A stretch of DNA of 64,000 nt, taken from positions 106,613 through 170,612 of the forward strand of contig WVSN01000010.1 in the NCBI GenBank assembly GCA_015689705.1, written 5' to 3'. Each line of letters begins with the position of its first letter. Positions within the stretch are counted from its first letter, which is position 1. The stretch comes from Rhodobacterales bacterium HKCCE3408. GTDB taxonomy: Bacteria > Pseudomonadota > Alphaproteobacteria > Rhodobacterales > Rhodobacteraceae. Shown piece by piece: positions 30,102 through 40,452 of the stretch. The position numbers and the translations under genes are program-made. The notes beneath the pieces are model-generated. The model had not been told where the DNA came from. It did no database searches and saw only the letters and a program-made list of their open reading frames with translations.

Positions 30102-30135
30102 CGGCCCCTGCCCCGACCGGGCGGGGGCCGTTTTC
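30102..30135. terminator. intrinsic terminator
   Basis: A 12-bp GC stem with one G-T wobble (30102-30113 with 30119-30130), a 5-nt loop and then TTTT on the plus strand ends the small exported protein gene. It reaches the stop codon of the convergent kpsF and may serve both. Confidence 0.8.
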
Positions 30136-31096
30136 AGGCGAGACCCGCGCGCAGGCAGTCGTGGAGGTGAATGAGGCCGACAGGCCGGTTCTCTTCGTCG
30201 ATCACGAAGAGCGCCGTGATCTTGTTTTCCGACATCATCGCCAGGGCCTCGACCGCCAGCAGGTCAGGCCCGACGACGCGTGGATTGCGCGTCGCGACCT
30301 CTCCGGCCCGCGCCTCGGCGAGCCGGTCGATATTCCGCCGAAGGTCACCGTCGGTGATGACGCCGACAAGCCGGCCGCCCTCGGTCACGCCGGCAACACC
30401 GAAGCTTTTCTCGCTCATCACGATCAGCGTCTCTGGCATCGGGGTCTCATCGGCGACGAGCGGCAATTCGCCCTCCCCGTGCATGAGCTGGCTGACCTTC
30501 GCCAGCTTTGCGCCAAGCCGGCCACCGGGATGGAAGGTGCGGAATTCCTCGGCCCGGAAGCCGCGAAGCTCCATCACCGCGACGGCCAGCGCATCGCCTA
30601 GCGCCAGCGTGAGCGTCGTCGATGTCGTCGGGGCCAGTCCGTTGATGCAGGCCTCCTCGACCTTCGGGAGGGCGAGGCGGAAATCGGCGGCCTGCATCAG
30701 CGTGCTGTCGGCGTTGCCCGAGATTCCGATGCATGGGATCGAAAACCGCGCGACGTGGGCGAGGATGTCACGCAGTTCCGAGGTCTCGCCGGAATGGGAG
30801 ATCAGGATTGCCAGATCCCCGGGCGTGACCATGCCCAGGTCCCCGTGGCTCGCCTCGGCCGGATGAACATAGGCTGCTGGCGTGCCCGTCGATGCGAAGG
30901 TCGAGGCGATCTTGCGCGCGATGTGGCCCGACTTGCCGATGCCCGACAGGATGACCCGGCCCCGTGTTTCGAGGATCGCGCCGACGGCCGGCGCGAAATC
31001 GGCGGGTAGGTCGTCGGCCAGCGCGGTGACCGCAGCGCCCTCGATACGCAGGACGCGGGCGGCGGTGGCGACGATCGGATCAGCGGGCGTGTCCAT
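30134..31096 (-). CDS. kpsF: arabinose-5-phosphate isomerase, KpsF/GutQ family
   Basis: A 320-residue protein with an N-terminal SIS domain (ILSGIGKSGHIARKIAST, SHSGETSEL, then the SNAP-like FHPGGRLGAKL) and two C-terminal CBS domains (about 200-320). It interconverts ribulose 5-phosphate and arabinose 5-phosphate, the first step toward Kdo for lipopolysaccharide or capsule. The ATG at 31096 is chosen; in-frame sequence upstream is only the reverse of the Nudix gene. It is divergent from that gene. Confidence 0.93.
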   Translation of the reverse strand: MDTPADPIVATAARVLRIEGAAVTALADDLPADFAPAVGAILETRGRVILSGIGKSGHIARKIASTFASTGTPAAYVHPAEASHGDLGMVTPGDLAILISHSGETSELRDILAHVARFSIPCIGISGNADSTLMQAADFRLALPKVEEACINGLAPTTSTTLTLALGDALAVAVMELRGFRAEEFRTFHPGGRLGAKLAKVSQLMHGEGELPLVADETPMPETLIVMSEKSFGVAGVTEGGRLVGVITDGDLRRNIDRLAEARAGEVATRNPRVVGPDLLAVEALAMMSENKITALFVIDEENRPVGLIHLHDCLRAGLA

Positions 31097-31162
31097 GGTC
31101 TCGCCCCTTAGCGCAAGGCCCGCCCGTTGAACAGGGGCGCACGGCCGCGCTACGCAGAGGCC

Positions 31163-31612
31163 ATGAACCGCCGATTCGGCCCCGCGCCCGATCCCGACCG
31201 CTACTACACGCCCCGCGCCGGTATCTATGCCGTGATCGCGACCGAACGCGGTGTGCTGGTGACATTCCAGGAAGAACCGCGCCCGGAATTCCAGCTGCCG
31301 GGCGGCGGGATCGACCCGGGCGAAGCGCCGATCCGCGCCCTGCATCGCGAGGTGATGGAAGAAACCGGCTGGCGGATCGCAGGACCGAGGCGGCTCGGCA
31401 TGTTCCACCGGTTCACCTACATGCCGGAATACGATCTCTGGGCGCAGAAGCTCTGCCACGTCTACCTCGCGCGCGGGGTCCGGCAGATCGGCCCGCCGTC
31501 CGAGGACGGGCATTGGGCGCTGGTCATGCCGTGGGAGGAGGCGGCCGAGCGGGTCGCGGTATCGGGCGACCGGCATTTCCTCCGCGTCGCCGCCGGATTA
31601 GTCGGCCGTTAA
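31163..31612 (+). CDS. NUDIX hydrolase
   Basis: A 149-residue protein with a full Nudix box (GGGIDPGE, seven residues, REVMEETGW). The substrate is unknown; the N-terminal PDRYYTPRAGIYAV and the RFTYMPEYDLW segment do not mark a known subgroup. It has agagg before the ATG at 31163. It converges on the response-regulator gene, overlapping it by 15 bp at the 3' ends. Confidence 0.87.
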   Translation: MNRRFGPAPDPDRYYTPRAGIYAVIATERGVLVTFQEEPRPEFQLPGGGIDPGEAPIRALHREVMEETGWRIAGPRRLGMFHRFTYMPEYDLWAQKLCHVYLARGVRQIGPPSEDGHWALVMPWEEAAERVAVSGDRHFLRVAAGLVGR

Positions 31613-32893
31613 GCAGCACGGTCCGTCATACTCGATCAATAGCGCCGACACGTCGTCCGGAAAATCTCCCGTTCCGGCATGGTCCGACAGCTTGCCGACC
31701 AGCGCCGCCAGCGCGGCATCGGGCGCGCCGAAGGGCAGCGCCGACAGGATGCGCGCCAGCCCCTCCTCGCCCAGCATGGCATTGGCGGGATCGGGGCATT
31801 CGGTCAAACCGTCCGATTGCAGCAGGAGCGAGTCGCCAGGGCCCAGGGTGATCGTCACCGTGTCATAGGGCGCATCGGGCAGAAGCCCGACAGGCATCCC
31901 GCCATGGCCGGCGACGTCAACCCGGCCGTCGTGGCGTCGTATCAGCGGATGAGGATGGCCGGCCTGCACCAGGTCCACCGTGCCGGTCCGGGTATCGAGC
32001 ACGGCAAGGCAGAGCGTGAGGTAGAGTTCCGTCTCGATCTCCGACAGAAGCTGGCGGTTGATCTCGGACGCGATTTTGTCGGGCGCCCTCGCAGCGACTC
32101 CGCCCTCCGGGCGGTGCGCCATCGCCACGTTCTGATCCGGTGCAGAGCTGGAGAACATGCCGGCGAGGCGCGCCGTGAGCAGCGCCGAAGCAATGCCGTG
32201 ACCGGACACATCGAGCGAGAAGAAACCGACGCGGCCGTCGCCGGCCGGGAAATGCCCGACGAGATCGCCGCCGACCTTCCCGGCCGATCGCAGCACGAAT
32301 GCCGCCCGGCCCCAATCTGCCACCAGCCCCGGCTCGGGCAGGAGCGCGCGCTGAAGCTGGCGGGCCTGCGCGAGGTCACGCTCGATCGCGCCGTAGAGGT
32401 CGCTGATCTTGTCGAACGCGTCGCTCAGCTGGCGGTTCTTCTCCAGCACCTGCGCCTGCATCTCGACGACCCGCTGACCGGCCTGAACCCGCGCGCGCAA
32501 TTCCGGCGCGCTGACGGGCTTCGTCAGGAAATCGTCAGCGCCGATATCGAGCGCGTGTGTGGTGGCCGTCTTGTCGGTCAGCGAGGTTATGATGATGATG
32601 TAGACGTACCGATCGAGCCCCATGCGCCGGACCGCGGCGCAGAAATCGGGGCCGGACATGCCCGGCATCATCCAGTCGCAGACGATGATCGCCGGCTGAT
32701 CGGCAGCGAGGCTGGACAGCGCAGCCTCCGCGTCGGCGAGCGCTTCGACCTCGTATCCCGCCTGGACAAGGACCTTCGACAGAAGCCGCCGCTGTGCCGC
32801 ACTGTCGTCGACGACCAGAACACGCAGCCCGGTCCGCAGACCGGGCATCGCCGCCAGTGCGGGGCCGACAGTGCGGGAGACGTCGATGGTCAA
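31598..32893 (-). CDS. response regulator fused to PP2C/SpoIIE serine phosphatase
   Basis: About 431 residues. A receiver domain (about 25-140: VVDDS, phosphoacceptor D73 in CDWMMPG, K125 in TKPVS) is followed by a helical linker and an RsbU/SpoIIE phosphatase domain with GGDLVG, DVSGHG and QSDGLTE metal-site blocks. Phosphorylation would control dephosphorylation of an anti-sigma antagonist or similar. No ATG fits; the TTG at 32893 has gaggg nine bases upstream, and a TTG at 32911 is the alternative. An Hpt gene lies divergently about 150 bp away. Confidence 0.88.
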   Translation of the reverse strand: MTIDVSRTVGPALAAMPGLRTGLRVLVVDDSAAQRRLLSKVLVQAGYEVEALADAEAALSSLAADQPAIIVCDWMMPGMSGPDFCAAVRRMGLDRYVYIIIITSLTDKTATTHALDIGADDFLTKPVSAPELRARVQAGQRVVEMQAQVLEKNRQLSDAFDKISDLYGAIERDLAQARQLQRALLPEPGLVADWGRAAFVLRSAGKVGGDLVGHFPAGDGRVGFFSLDVSGHGIASALLTARLAGMFSSSAPDQNVAMAHRPEGGVAARAPDKIASEINRQLLSEIETELYLTLCLAVLDTRTGTVDLVQAGHPHPLIRRHDGRVDVAGHGGMPVGLLPDAPYDTVTITLGPGDSLLLQSDGLTECPDPANAMLGEEGLARILSALPFGAPDAALAALVGKLSDHAGTGDFPDDVSALLIEYDGPCCLTAD

Positions 32894-33048
32894 GGTCAGG
32901 TACCCTCGCAAGATGCGATCCGAGGCATGCCTGTCCGGCAGTTAAGGGAGGGTGAAGGGTCCGATTCACCTCGATTTCCCGGCGATCTATTGACCGCCCG
33001 TTAGCTTCCGGACGGTAGGCTGCCTCTGCCGGACAAGGGAATTGCGCC

Positions 33049-33357
33049 ATGATCGACTGGGACCGCGTGGCGGAACTCAAGGACGAGATCGGCGAAGACG
33101 GGTTCGCCGAGGTTGGCGGGCTCTTCATCACCGAGATCGAGGCGCGGCTCGACGACATGGCATCGGGCACGCCGGTCGCGGCCGATTTCCATTTCCTGCG
33201 GGGTAGCGCCGCCAATCTCGGACTCGCGACGATGGCCGAGGCCTGCGCTGCGGCCGAGGCGGCGGCGAAAGCAGGAGGCGCCCCTGATCTCGAACCAATA
33301 GCCGGGTTGTTCGCCGCATCGCGGGTTGAACTCGGCGGGCTGTTCGAGAGCGGTTAG
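33049..33357 (+). CDS. histidine phosphotransfer (Hpt) domain protein
   Basis: A 102-residue stand-alone Hpt protein. The phosphoryl-accepting histidine is H48 in HFLRGSAANLG, the site motif of the family, within a predicted four-helix bundle. It is divergent from the response-regulator phosphatase, so it may pass phosphate to or from that receiver. No hybrid kinase is nearby. Its stop shares TTAG with the stop of the convergent membrane protein. Confidence 0.85.
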   Translation: MIDWDRVAELKDEIGEDGFAEVGGLFITEIEARLDDMASGTPVAADFHFLRGSAANLGLATMAEACAAAEAAAKAGGAPDLEPIAGLFAASRVELGGLFESG

Positions 33358-34121
33358 TTCAGCTCCCGCCCCTCGATCCGGTTGCCGTAGAGCGTGGTCA
33401 GAAGCGACAGGTTCAGAAGCGTCTGAAGCCAGTAGACCCCGAGAAACAGGACCAGCGCCACGATCCCGCCGGGCAGAAGCGTCAGAACCTGCTGCACGAT
33501 CGTGAAGATGACCGCGAGCCCGATGATCGGCACAAGGATCTCGCCCGAGACATCCTTCGTCGCGGCCCAGCTTTCGGACAGGCGCAATGGCCGATCGACC
33601 GCCCAGGCCGGCAGGACCAGCGCCCAGCGCACGAAGATCCACTGCCCGAGGAAGTTCAGCCCGAGGCCGAGGATGAAGACCACAGGCGCGGCCCCGGCCG
33701 AGATCAGCCCGCCGAGCAGCAGCACGACCGGAATCAGGATCAGGATGATGATCATGCCGATCAGGAACGTGCGCCAGATGTAGCCGAGGATCCGGGCCGG
33801 GGTCAGCGCCGGCATCAGGCCCGGCCGGTCCTCGACCAGCACGTAGCGGTGCCAGGCCACCGCGATCCAGGACAGGACGAACAGCGCAACCAGCGACAGG
33901 ATGAAGAACCGGCCGGGCGCCTGCGGTATTTCGCCGGCGCCGGGCATCGCATCCGGGTCGCCCGATGCCTGTCCGGTGAAGAATTCCGCATTTCCGACGA
34001 AGGCCCAGTAGACCACCAGCGCCAGCAGGGTCACCGGGACGGCCGACAGGCGCGCGGCCTCGCCGATATTGCCGAATACCTGCGCCAGGATGTGGCGCGT
34101 CAGCCGCATTCCGTAGTCCAT
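33354..34121 (-). CDS. integral membrane protein of unknown function
   Basis: A 255-residue protein with about six hydrophobic segments (near 25-42, 72-90, 115-137, 142-165, 195-215, 218-238) and a soluble loop at about 50-70. No catalytic motif is visible. The layout resembles uncharacterised multi-pass proteins with glycine-rich helices; no transporter signature was found. It converges on the Hpt gene and is divergent from argG. Confidence 0.72.
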   Translation of the reverse strand: MDYGMRLTRHILAQVFGNIGEAARLSAVPVTLLALVVYWAFVGNAEFFTGQASGDPDAMPGAGEIPQAPGRFFILSLVALFVLSWIAVAWHRYVLVEDRPGLMPALTPARILGYIWRTFLIGMIIILILIPVVLLLGGLISAGAAPVVFILGLGLNFLGQWIFVRWALVLPAWAVDRPLRLSESWAATKDVSGEILVPIIGLAVIFTIVQQVLTLLPGGIVALVLFLGVYWLQTLLNLSLLTTLYGNRIEGRELN

Positions 34122-34201
34122 CGCACCCTCCGGTCGCCTTGCCCCGTCCCTGAAAACCCGCTATCGCCCGGCCCGTCAACGACAAACGCCGGGGAGCCTT
34201 C

Positions 34202-35425
34202 ATGTCCGCGCCGAAGAAAGTCGTGCTGGCCTACTCGGGCGGGCTCGATACCTCGATCATCCTGAAATGGCTGCAGACGGAGTACGGCTGCGAGGTCGTC
34301 ACGTTCACGGCCGATCTCGGCCAGGGCGAAGAGCTGGAACCGGCCCGCCAGAAAGCCGAGCTGCTCGGGATCAAGCCCGTGAACATCTACATCGAGGACC
34401 TGCGCGAGGAGTTTACCCGCGATTTCGTCTTCCCGATGATGCGGGCCAACGCGCTCTATGAAGGGCTTTACCTGCTCGGCACCTCGATCGCCCGGCCGCT
34501 CATTTCGAAGCGGCTCGTCGAGATCGCGCACGAAACCGGGGCCGACGCCGTCGCCCACGGCGCGACCGGCAAGGGCAATGACCAGGTGCGGTTCGAGCTG
34601 TCGGCCTATGCGCTGGATCCCGACATCAAGGTGATCGCGCCCTGGCGGCTGTGGGATCTCTCGAGCCGCACGAAGCTGATCGAGTTCGCCGAGGCGCACC
34701 AGATCCCGATCGCGAAGAACAAGCGCGGCGAGGCGCCCTTCAGCGTCGATGCGAACCTCCTGCACACCTCGTCCGAGGGCCGTGTGCTCGAGGATCCAGC
34801 CGAGGAGGCGCCCGATTACGTCTACCAGCGCACCGTCCATCCCGAGGATGCGCCGGACAGCCCGGAATACGTGGAACTGACGTTCGAGAAGGGTGACGCG
34901 GTCGCGATGAACGGGCACGAGATGTCGCCCGCCGCGATCCTGACGAACCTCAACGAATTGGGCGGCCGGCACGGCGTCGGGCGGCTCGACCTCGTCGAGA
35001 ACCGCTTCGTCGGCATGAAGTCCCGCGGCATCTACGAAACGCCGGGCGGGACGATCCTGCTCGAGGCGCATCGCGGGATCGAGCAGATCACGCTGGACAG
35101 CGGGTCGGGTCACCTGAAGGACTCGATCATGCCGCGCTACGCGGAGCTGATCTACAACGGCTTCTGGTTCTCGCCCGAGCGCGAGATGCTGCAGGCGCTG
35201 ATCGACAAGAGCCAGGACAACGTTTCGGGCACCGTGCGCGTGAAGCTCTACAGGGGCGCGGCGCGCACCGTCGCCCGCTGGTCCGACCGCAGCCTCTATT
35301 CCGAGGCGCACGTCACCTTCGAGGACGACGCCGGCGCCTACGACCAGAAGGACGCGCAGGGCTTCATCCAGCTCAACGCGCTTCGGCTGAAGCTGATCGC
35401 CGCGCGGAAGCGCCGGCTCGGCTGA
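34202..35425 (+). CDS. argG: argininosuccinate synthase
   Basis: A 407-residue enzyme joining citrulline and aspartate with ATP in arginine synthesis. It has the PP-loop motif [10 protein letters not shown] at the N-terminus, [13 protein letters not shown] and the citrulline/aspartate-site blocks [12 protein letters not shown] and ETPGGTIL. The length is standard. It overlaps the GNAT gene by one base (TGATG), so the two are coupled. Confidence 0.97.
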   Translation: MSAPKKVVLAYSGGLDTSIILKWLQTEYGCEVVTFTADLGQGEELEPARQKAELLGIKPVNIYIEDLREEFTRDFVFPMMRANALYEGLYLLGTSIARPLISKRLVEIAHETGADAVAHGATGKGNDQVRFELSAYALDPDIKVIAPWRLWDLSSRTKLIEFAEAHQIPIAKNKRGEAPFSVDANLLHTSSEGRVLEDPAEEAPDYVYQRTVHPEDAPDSPEYVELTFEKGDAVAMNGHEMSPAAILTNLNELGGRHGVGRLDLVENRFVGMKSRGIYETPGGTILLEAHRGIEQITLDSGSGHLKDSIMPRYAELIYNGFWFSPEREMLQALIDKSQDNVSGTVRVKLYRGAARTVARWSDRSLYSEAHVTFEDDAGAYDQKDAQGFIQLNALRLKLIAARKRRLG

Positions 35426-35883
35426 TGCTGACGCTCAGGCCGCCCACGCGCCAGACGCTGCGCCGCCTGTGGAAGCTCGAAGTGGCCGAGGAGCAGGCGG
35501 GCTTCGTCGCGCCGAACCTCGTGACGCTGGCGCAGGCCCCCTACGAGGGCGGCGCCTACCCGTTCGGAATCTGGAATGGCGACGAACCGGTGGGCTTCCT
35601 CGCCCTGATCGACTTCCGCCAGATCCACGAACCCGAGGACGGTGATCCGAAGGACGCCGCCTATCTCTGGCGGTTCATGATCGCCGCCCCGTTCCAGGGC
35701 AAGGGCTACGGACGCTCGGCCCTCGGGCTCTGCTTCGACTGGGCGCGGGGCATGTGCCTGCCCCGGATCGTCACCTCGGCGGTCGAGGGCAACGACGTGG
35801 CGCTCAGGCTATACGAAAGCGCCGGGTTCCGCCGGACCGGACGGATCGTCGATGGCGAGATCGAGCTGACCCGCACCCTCTGA
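35425..35883 (+). CDS. GNAT-family acetyltransferase
   Basis: A 152-residue acetyltransferase with motif A MIAAPFQGKGYGRSALGLC and a C-terminal LRLYESAGFRRTGR. The family includes diamine and amino-acid acetyltransferases; the substrate here is unknown. Its ATG overlaps the argG stop, placing it in the argG transcript. Confidence 0.85.
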   Translation: MLTLRPPTRQTLRRLWKLEVAEEQAGFVAPNLVTLAQAPYEGGAYPFGIWNGDEPVGFLALIDFRQIHEPEDGDPKDAAYLWRFMIAAPFQGKGYGRSALGLCFDWARGMCLPRIVTSAVEGNDVALRLYESAGFRRTGRIVDGEIELTRTL

Positions 35884-35884
35884 C

Positions 35885-35916
35885 GAAAACGGCGGCGCCC
35901 GTTTCCGGACGCCGCC
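35885..35916 (-). terminator. intrinsic terminator for the DUF7282-like gene
   Basis: Read on the minus strand, a 7-bp GC stem (35891-35897 with 35910-35916) is followed by GTTTTC, giving a terminator about 36 bases past the stop at 35953. It starts just after the GNAT stop on the other strand. Confidence 0.6.
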
Positions 35917-35952
35917 GCGCGCTCAGCTCTGGGGTTGAGCTTCCGCGAGTGA

Positions 35953-36369
35953 TTACTGCGCAGTCACGACCGACATCACGAGATTGCCGTCCATGCGGAT
36001 CGGGCCGTCTTCGGTCGCGCCAAGCGTGTATTCGAAGATGCCGGTGCGCATCCCGCCGTCTTCGGCGTGGACCATCAGCATCAGCATGTCGCCGGGGGCC
36101 ACGTCCTCGGTCAGGATCGCGGCGACGTCGATGTTTTCACCGGCACGCAGGGGCGCATGGCCGACGACCGGTCCGGGCGCCATGTCGGCATCGGTGCGGT
36201 GAACCACCAGCCAGCCGTTTTCGGGGGCCATCACGGTCCCGGCGCTGACAACGCCGTTCGACACGTCCTGGTCCATCGCCTCGACCATCGGCGTGGCATG
36301 GGCGTCGGCGAAGGCGGCGGTGCCGGTCAGCAGAAGGGCGGCGGCGGCTGTCATGGTCAGTCGGGTCAT
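35953..36369 (-). CDS. exported DUF7282-like protein
   Basis: A 138-residue protein with a signal peptide (1 to about 21, ending AAFADA) and one all-beta domain (VSAGTVMAPENGWLVVHRT, APLRAGENIDVAAIL, DMLMLMVHAEDG) resembling DUF7282, known from archaeal and bacterial secreted proteins. The function is unknown; it is probably periplasmic. The ATG at 36369 starts the signal peptide. Confidence 0.72.
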   Translation of the reverse strand: MTRLTMTAAAALLLTGTAAFADAHATPMVEAMDQDVSNGVVSAGTVMAPENGWLVVHRTDADMAPGPVVGHAPLRAGENIDVAAILTEDVAPGDMLMLMVHAEDGGMRTGIFEYTLGATEDGPIRMDGNLVMSVVTAQ

Positions 36370-36488
36370 GCGGAAACTCCATTGGTTGTCGAAGGCCCCG
36401 TTCATCCGGGGCGGCATTCACAGCCACGGGCCGCTCGGGACGGAAGTTTCAAAACGGATGAAAAAAATTCGGGTGCCGGAGACGGACG

Positions 36489-36517
36489 AAAAAGGGCAGC
36501 GCCCGAAGGCACTGCCC
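36489..36517 (-). terminator. strong intrinsic terminator with UUCG tetraloop
   Basis: On the minus strand, GGGCAGTGCC and GGCGCTGCCC form a 10-bp stem (one G-T wobble) closed by TTCG and followed by TTTTT. C(UUCG)G loops are exceptionally stable. It lies nine bases after the stop of the small minus-strand ORF, showing that this strand is transcribed here. Confidence 0.88.
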
Positions 36518-36525
36518 CGCACTCG

Positions 36526-36762
36526 TCACTTGCGTCCCGCCCCGCAAGGGACAGGCGCGTCACTGGTGAACTGGTCAAGTCGCAGCTGCGGGGCGGTGCC
36601 CCGGTTGGCCACGCGGCCGGTCGCAGGATCGCTGCGACCGGCCGGGCACTCGCTACGCGGCACCTTCGCTACCCGGAATGCCTTGCGGATCTGTTCACGC
36701 GTCACGACGCTCAGGACGACCGGAGAGGCGAGGGGAAGAACGCACCCCGGCCGTCCTGGCAT
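36526..36762 (-). CDS. candidate small protein or structured RNA in the 36.4-36.85 kb gap
   Basis: An open frame of 78 codons, or 59 from a GTG at 36705; it holds TREQIRKAFRVAKVPRSECP and ends in CGAGRK. No family is recognised and no clear ribosome site precedes either start. Third-position GC is lower than in neighbours. The frame is full of hairpins and flanked by a 12-bp inverted repeat, so it may be a non-coding RNA instead. Transcription is supported by the adjacent terminator, perhaps as a continuation of fadH. Either reading is open. Confidence 0.35.
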   Translation of the reverse strand: MPGRPGCVLPLASPVVLSVVTREQIRKAFRVAKVPRSECPAGRSDPATGRVANRGTAPQLRLDQFTSDAPVPCGAGRK

Positions 36763-36776
36763 CTGCGGGACGCAAG
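36529..36776. repeat. 12-bp inverted repeat enclosing two internal hairpins
   Basis: CTTGCGTCCCGC (36529-36540) is the exact complement of GCGGGACGCAAG (36765-36776). Between them lie a perfect 13-bp stem with a 5-nt GATCG loop (36614-36626 with 36632-36644) and a 6-bp GC hairpin (36589-36594 with 36598-36603). Such nesting suggests a folded transcript of about 250 nt. Apart from the small ORF and the terminator, nothing else is seen in the 36370-36850 gap. Confidence 0.6.
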
Positions 36777-36850
36777 CGTTGCCCCCACGCCCAGCTTCAG
36801 AAGGAACGGCCGACCACGCGGCTGAGTTTCACCTGCGCGCGAAAATAGTT

Positions 36851-38926
<2,076 letters not shown>

Positions 38927-38943
38927 TCACCCGAAACGCTGCG

Positions 38944-39294
38944 TCAGCCGCCCATGGACGGCAGCGCCGGATCGGCCTCGCAGCGCGCGAGCGGCAGCGG
39001 GTCCATGCGACGGACGATCAGCACCTGGTCCGGCGGGGCGAAATCACCCTCGATGCAGGCGCAGCCGTAACCGTAATAGCCGTTCACCGCGACCCATTCG
39101 GTCGGCAGCGAGCCTTCGGGCAGGTCGAGGAAGCCGTCCGCAAACGGCCCGCCCTGAAGCCCGAGGATCCACGTTCCGTCCGCATCGGTCAGCCAGTGGT
39201 TGGCGGGCGTCGGGTTCACGTACCAGCCGCAGCGCAGCTCGGCCGCGGCCGCGGCCGGCGTGGCGAGAAGCGCCAGCGCGAGCGCCACCCTCAT
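38944..39294 (-). CDS. exported DUF4087-like protein
   Basis: A 116-residue protein with a signal peptide (1 to about 18) and a small domain with four cysteines (C22, CACIEG, C near the end) and aromatic blocks RCGWYVNPTPANHWL and NGYYGYGCAC, matching DUF4087. Probably a disulfide-bonded periplasmic protein of unknown role. It overlaps the next upstream gene by 4 nt, forming a run of same-strand genes up to 41157. Confidence 0.75.
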   Translation of the reverse strand: MRVALALALLATPAAAAAELRCGWYVNPTPANHWLTDADGTWILGLQGGPFADGFLDLPEGSLPTEWVAVNGYYGYGCACIEGDFAPPDQVLIVRRMDPLPLARCEADPALPSMGG

Positions 39295-39659
39295 GTCTCG
39301 CCCGTTTCCTGGCAATGGCGGCGAAAGGCGCTCTTGAGCAGTTCCAGTTCCTCGCGCATCAGGCGCAGCTCGGCCCGGAAGTCCTCCTCCAGCGCCGATC
39401 CGACCAGCAGCGTCACCCGGTCGAGCACGGCGCCATCCGCAGACCGCACGGCGACGACCTGCACGCCGTCCGTCAGGATCTCCGCCGGCAGATCGGCCGT
39501 GACGCGCGTCCGTCCGTCTTCCTCGGCGATCTCGGCCAGCGCCACGACGCGCTCGCGGTGCACAAGCTCGATCACCGGGAACGGCCGGGGCGAGCCGTCC
39601 AGCACGCCCTCGTATCGGCCTGCCCGCATCCCAACCCGCGTCAGCGTCATCTCGGCCAT
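39291..39659 (-). CDS. hypothetical protein with C-terminal coiled coil
   Basis: A 122-residue cytoplasmic protein with no signal peptide. The first 85 residues look beta-rich; the end (about 92-118, EEDFRAELRLMREELELLKSAFRRH as a region) is a charged amphipathic helix suited to oligomerisation. No family is recognised from the sequence, but similar short proteins accompany the neighbouring gene in Rhodobacteraceae as far as I recall. It lies 10 bp after the DUF6478-like gene. Confidence 0.65.
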   Translation of the reverse strand: MAEMTLTRVGMRAGRYEGVLDGSPRPFPVIELVHRERVVALAEIAEEDGRTRVTADLPAEILTDGVQVVAVRSADGAVLDRVTLLVGSALEEDFRAELRLMREELELLKSAFRRHCQETGET

Positions 39660-39669
39660 GGATGCTCCC

Positions 39670-40440
39670 TCAGATATCGGCACGCGGCGCGCGTGCAACG
39701 GTCATGTCGCGGATCTCGATCCGGTTCATCTGCGGCGCCTCGAAGATCAGGTCGAGCCAGACCTTCTCGACCCGCTTCTCGTTCACCGTCGAATAGGCGA
39801 GGTCGAACTCGGCCAGGGCGTGGCCGTCCTCGACTGGCATCTCGCGCACCATCTGCTCGGTATTGGGGCCATGCTGCAGGTTCAGCCGCGCGTAAATTTC
39901 CAGCGGTTCCTCGACGGAAATGGCAAGGTCCACAGTGAAGACATGGGCCAGCGTCAGGCCCGCGATCGCGCTGTCGGGCAGGTCCTGAACCAGCGAGATG
40001 AACCCGCCGCCGAAGCGGTAGACCTCCAGGCTCAGCGCATAGGCCGCGCCGGCATCCGCGTCGCGCCGGGGCACCTGCATCACCGTCAGTTCCGGTGACG
40101 GGCAGTCGTGGAACAGGGTGACGGCGGGCGACAATGTGCAGGGAGAGGTCACCGCCGTCCGGCCGCGTGGACGCACGGGTGCGGTCCAGAGATCGGGCCG
40201 CATCGACCAGTCGCATTGTTCGGGGCCACGGATCGGCGCGGATCGGGCGAGTGCGACACGTGCAGCCTCGGCGCCGCGGGCGGCCGCATCGAGGCGCTGG
40301 CGGAGCCATTCGATATCGCCCTCTGCGGCGACCAGCGACCGGCCGGTCAGGCCGCGCCCGCCGACCGATAGTTCGGAGACGCGGCGAAGTGCGCGCGCCA
40401 TCCGGCGCCGTTCGCCGAAACTTCCGCCCTGGAAAGCCAT
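39670..40440 (-). CDS. DUF6478-like protein
   Basis: A 256-residue protein, N-terminal half helical and basic, C-terminal half beta-rich with FHDCPSPELTVMQVPRRDAD, LNLQHGPNTEQMVREMPVED and FDLAYSTVNEKRVEKVWLDL. I recall this pattern as DUF6478 of Rhodobacteraceae; the function is unknown. It has no signal peptide or membrane span. It is part of the 38.9-41.2 kb same-strand block. Confidence 0.7.
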   Translation of the reverse strand: MAFQGGSFGERRRMARALRRVSELSVGGRGLTGRSLVAAEGDIEWLRQRLDAAARGAEAARVALARSAPIRGPEQCDWSMRPDLWTAPVRPRGRTAVTSPCTLSPAVTLFHDCPSPELTVMQVPRRDADAGAAYALSLEVYRFGGGFISLVQDLPDSAIAGLTLAHVFTVDLAISVEEPLEIYARLNLQHGPNTEQMVREMPVEDGHALAEFDLAYSTVNEKRVEKVWLDLIFEAPQMNRIEIRDMTVARAPRADI

Positions 40441-40452
40441 TCCGCCCCGCTT

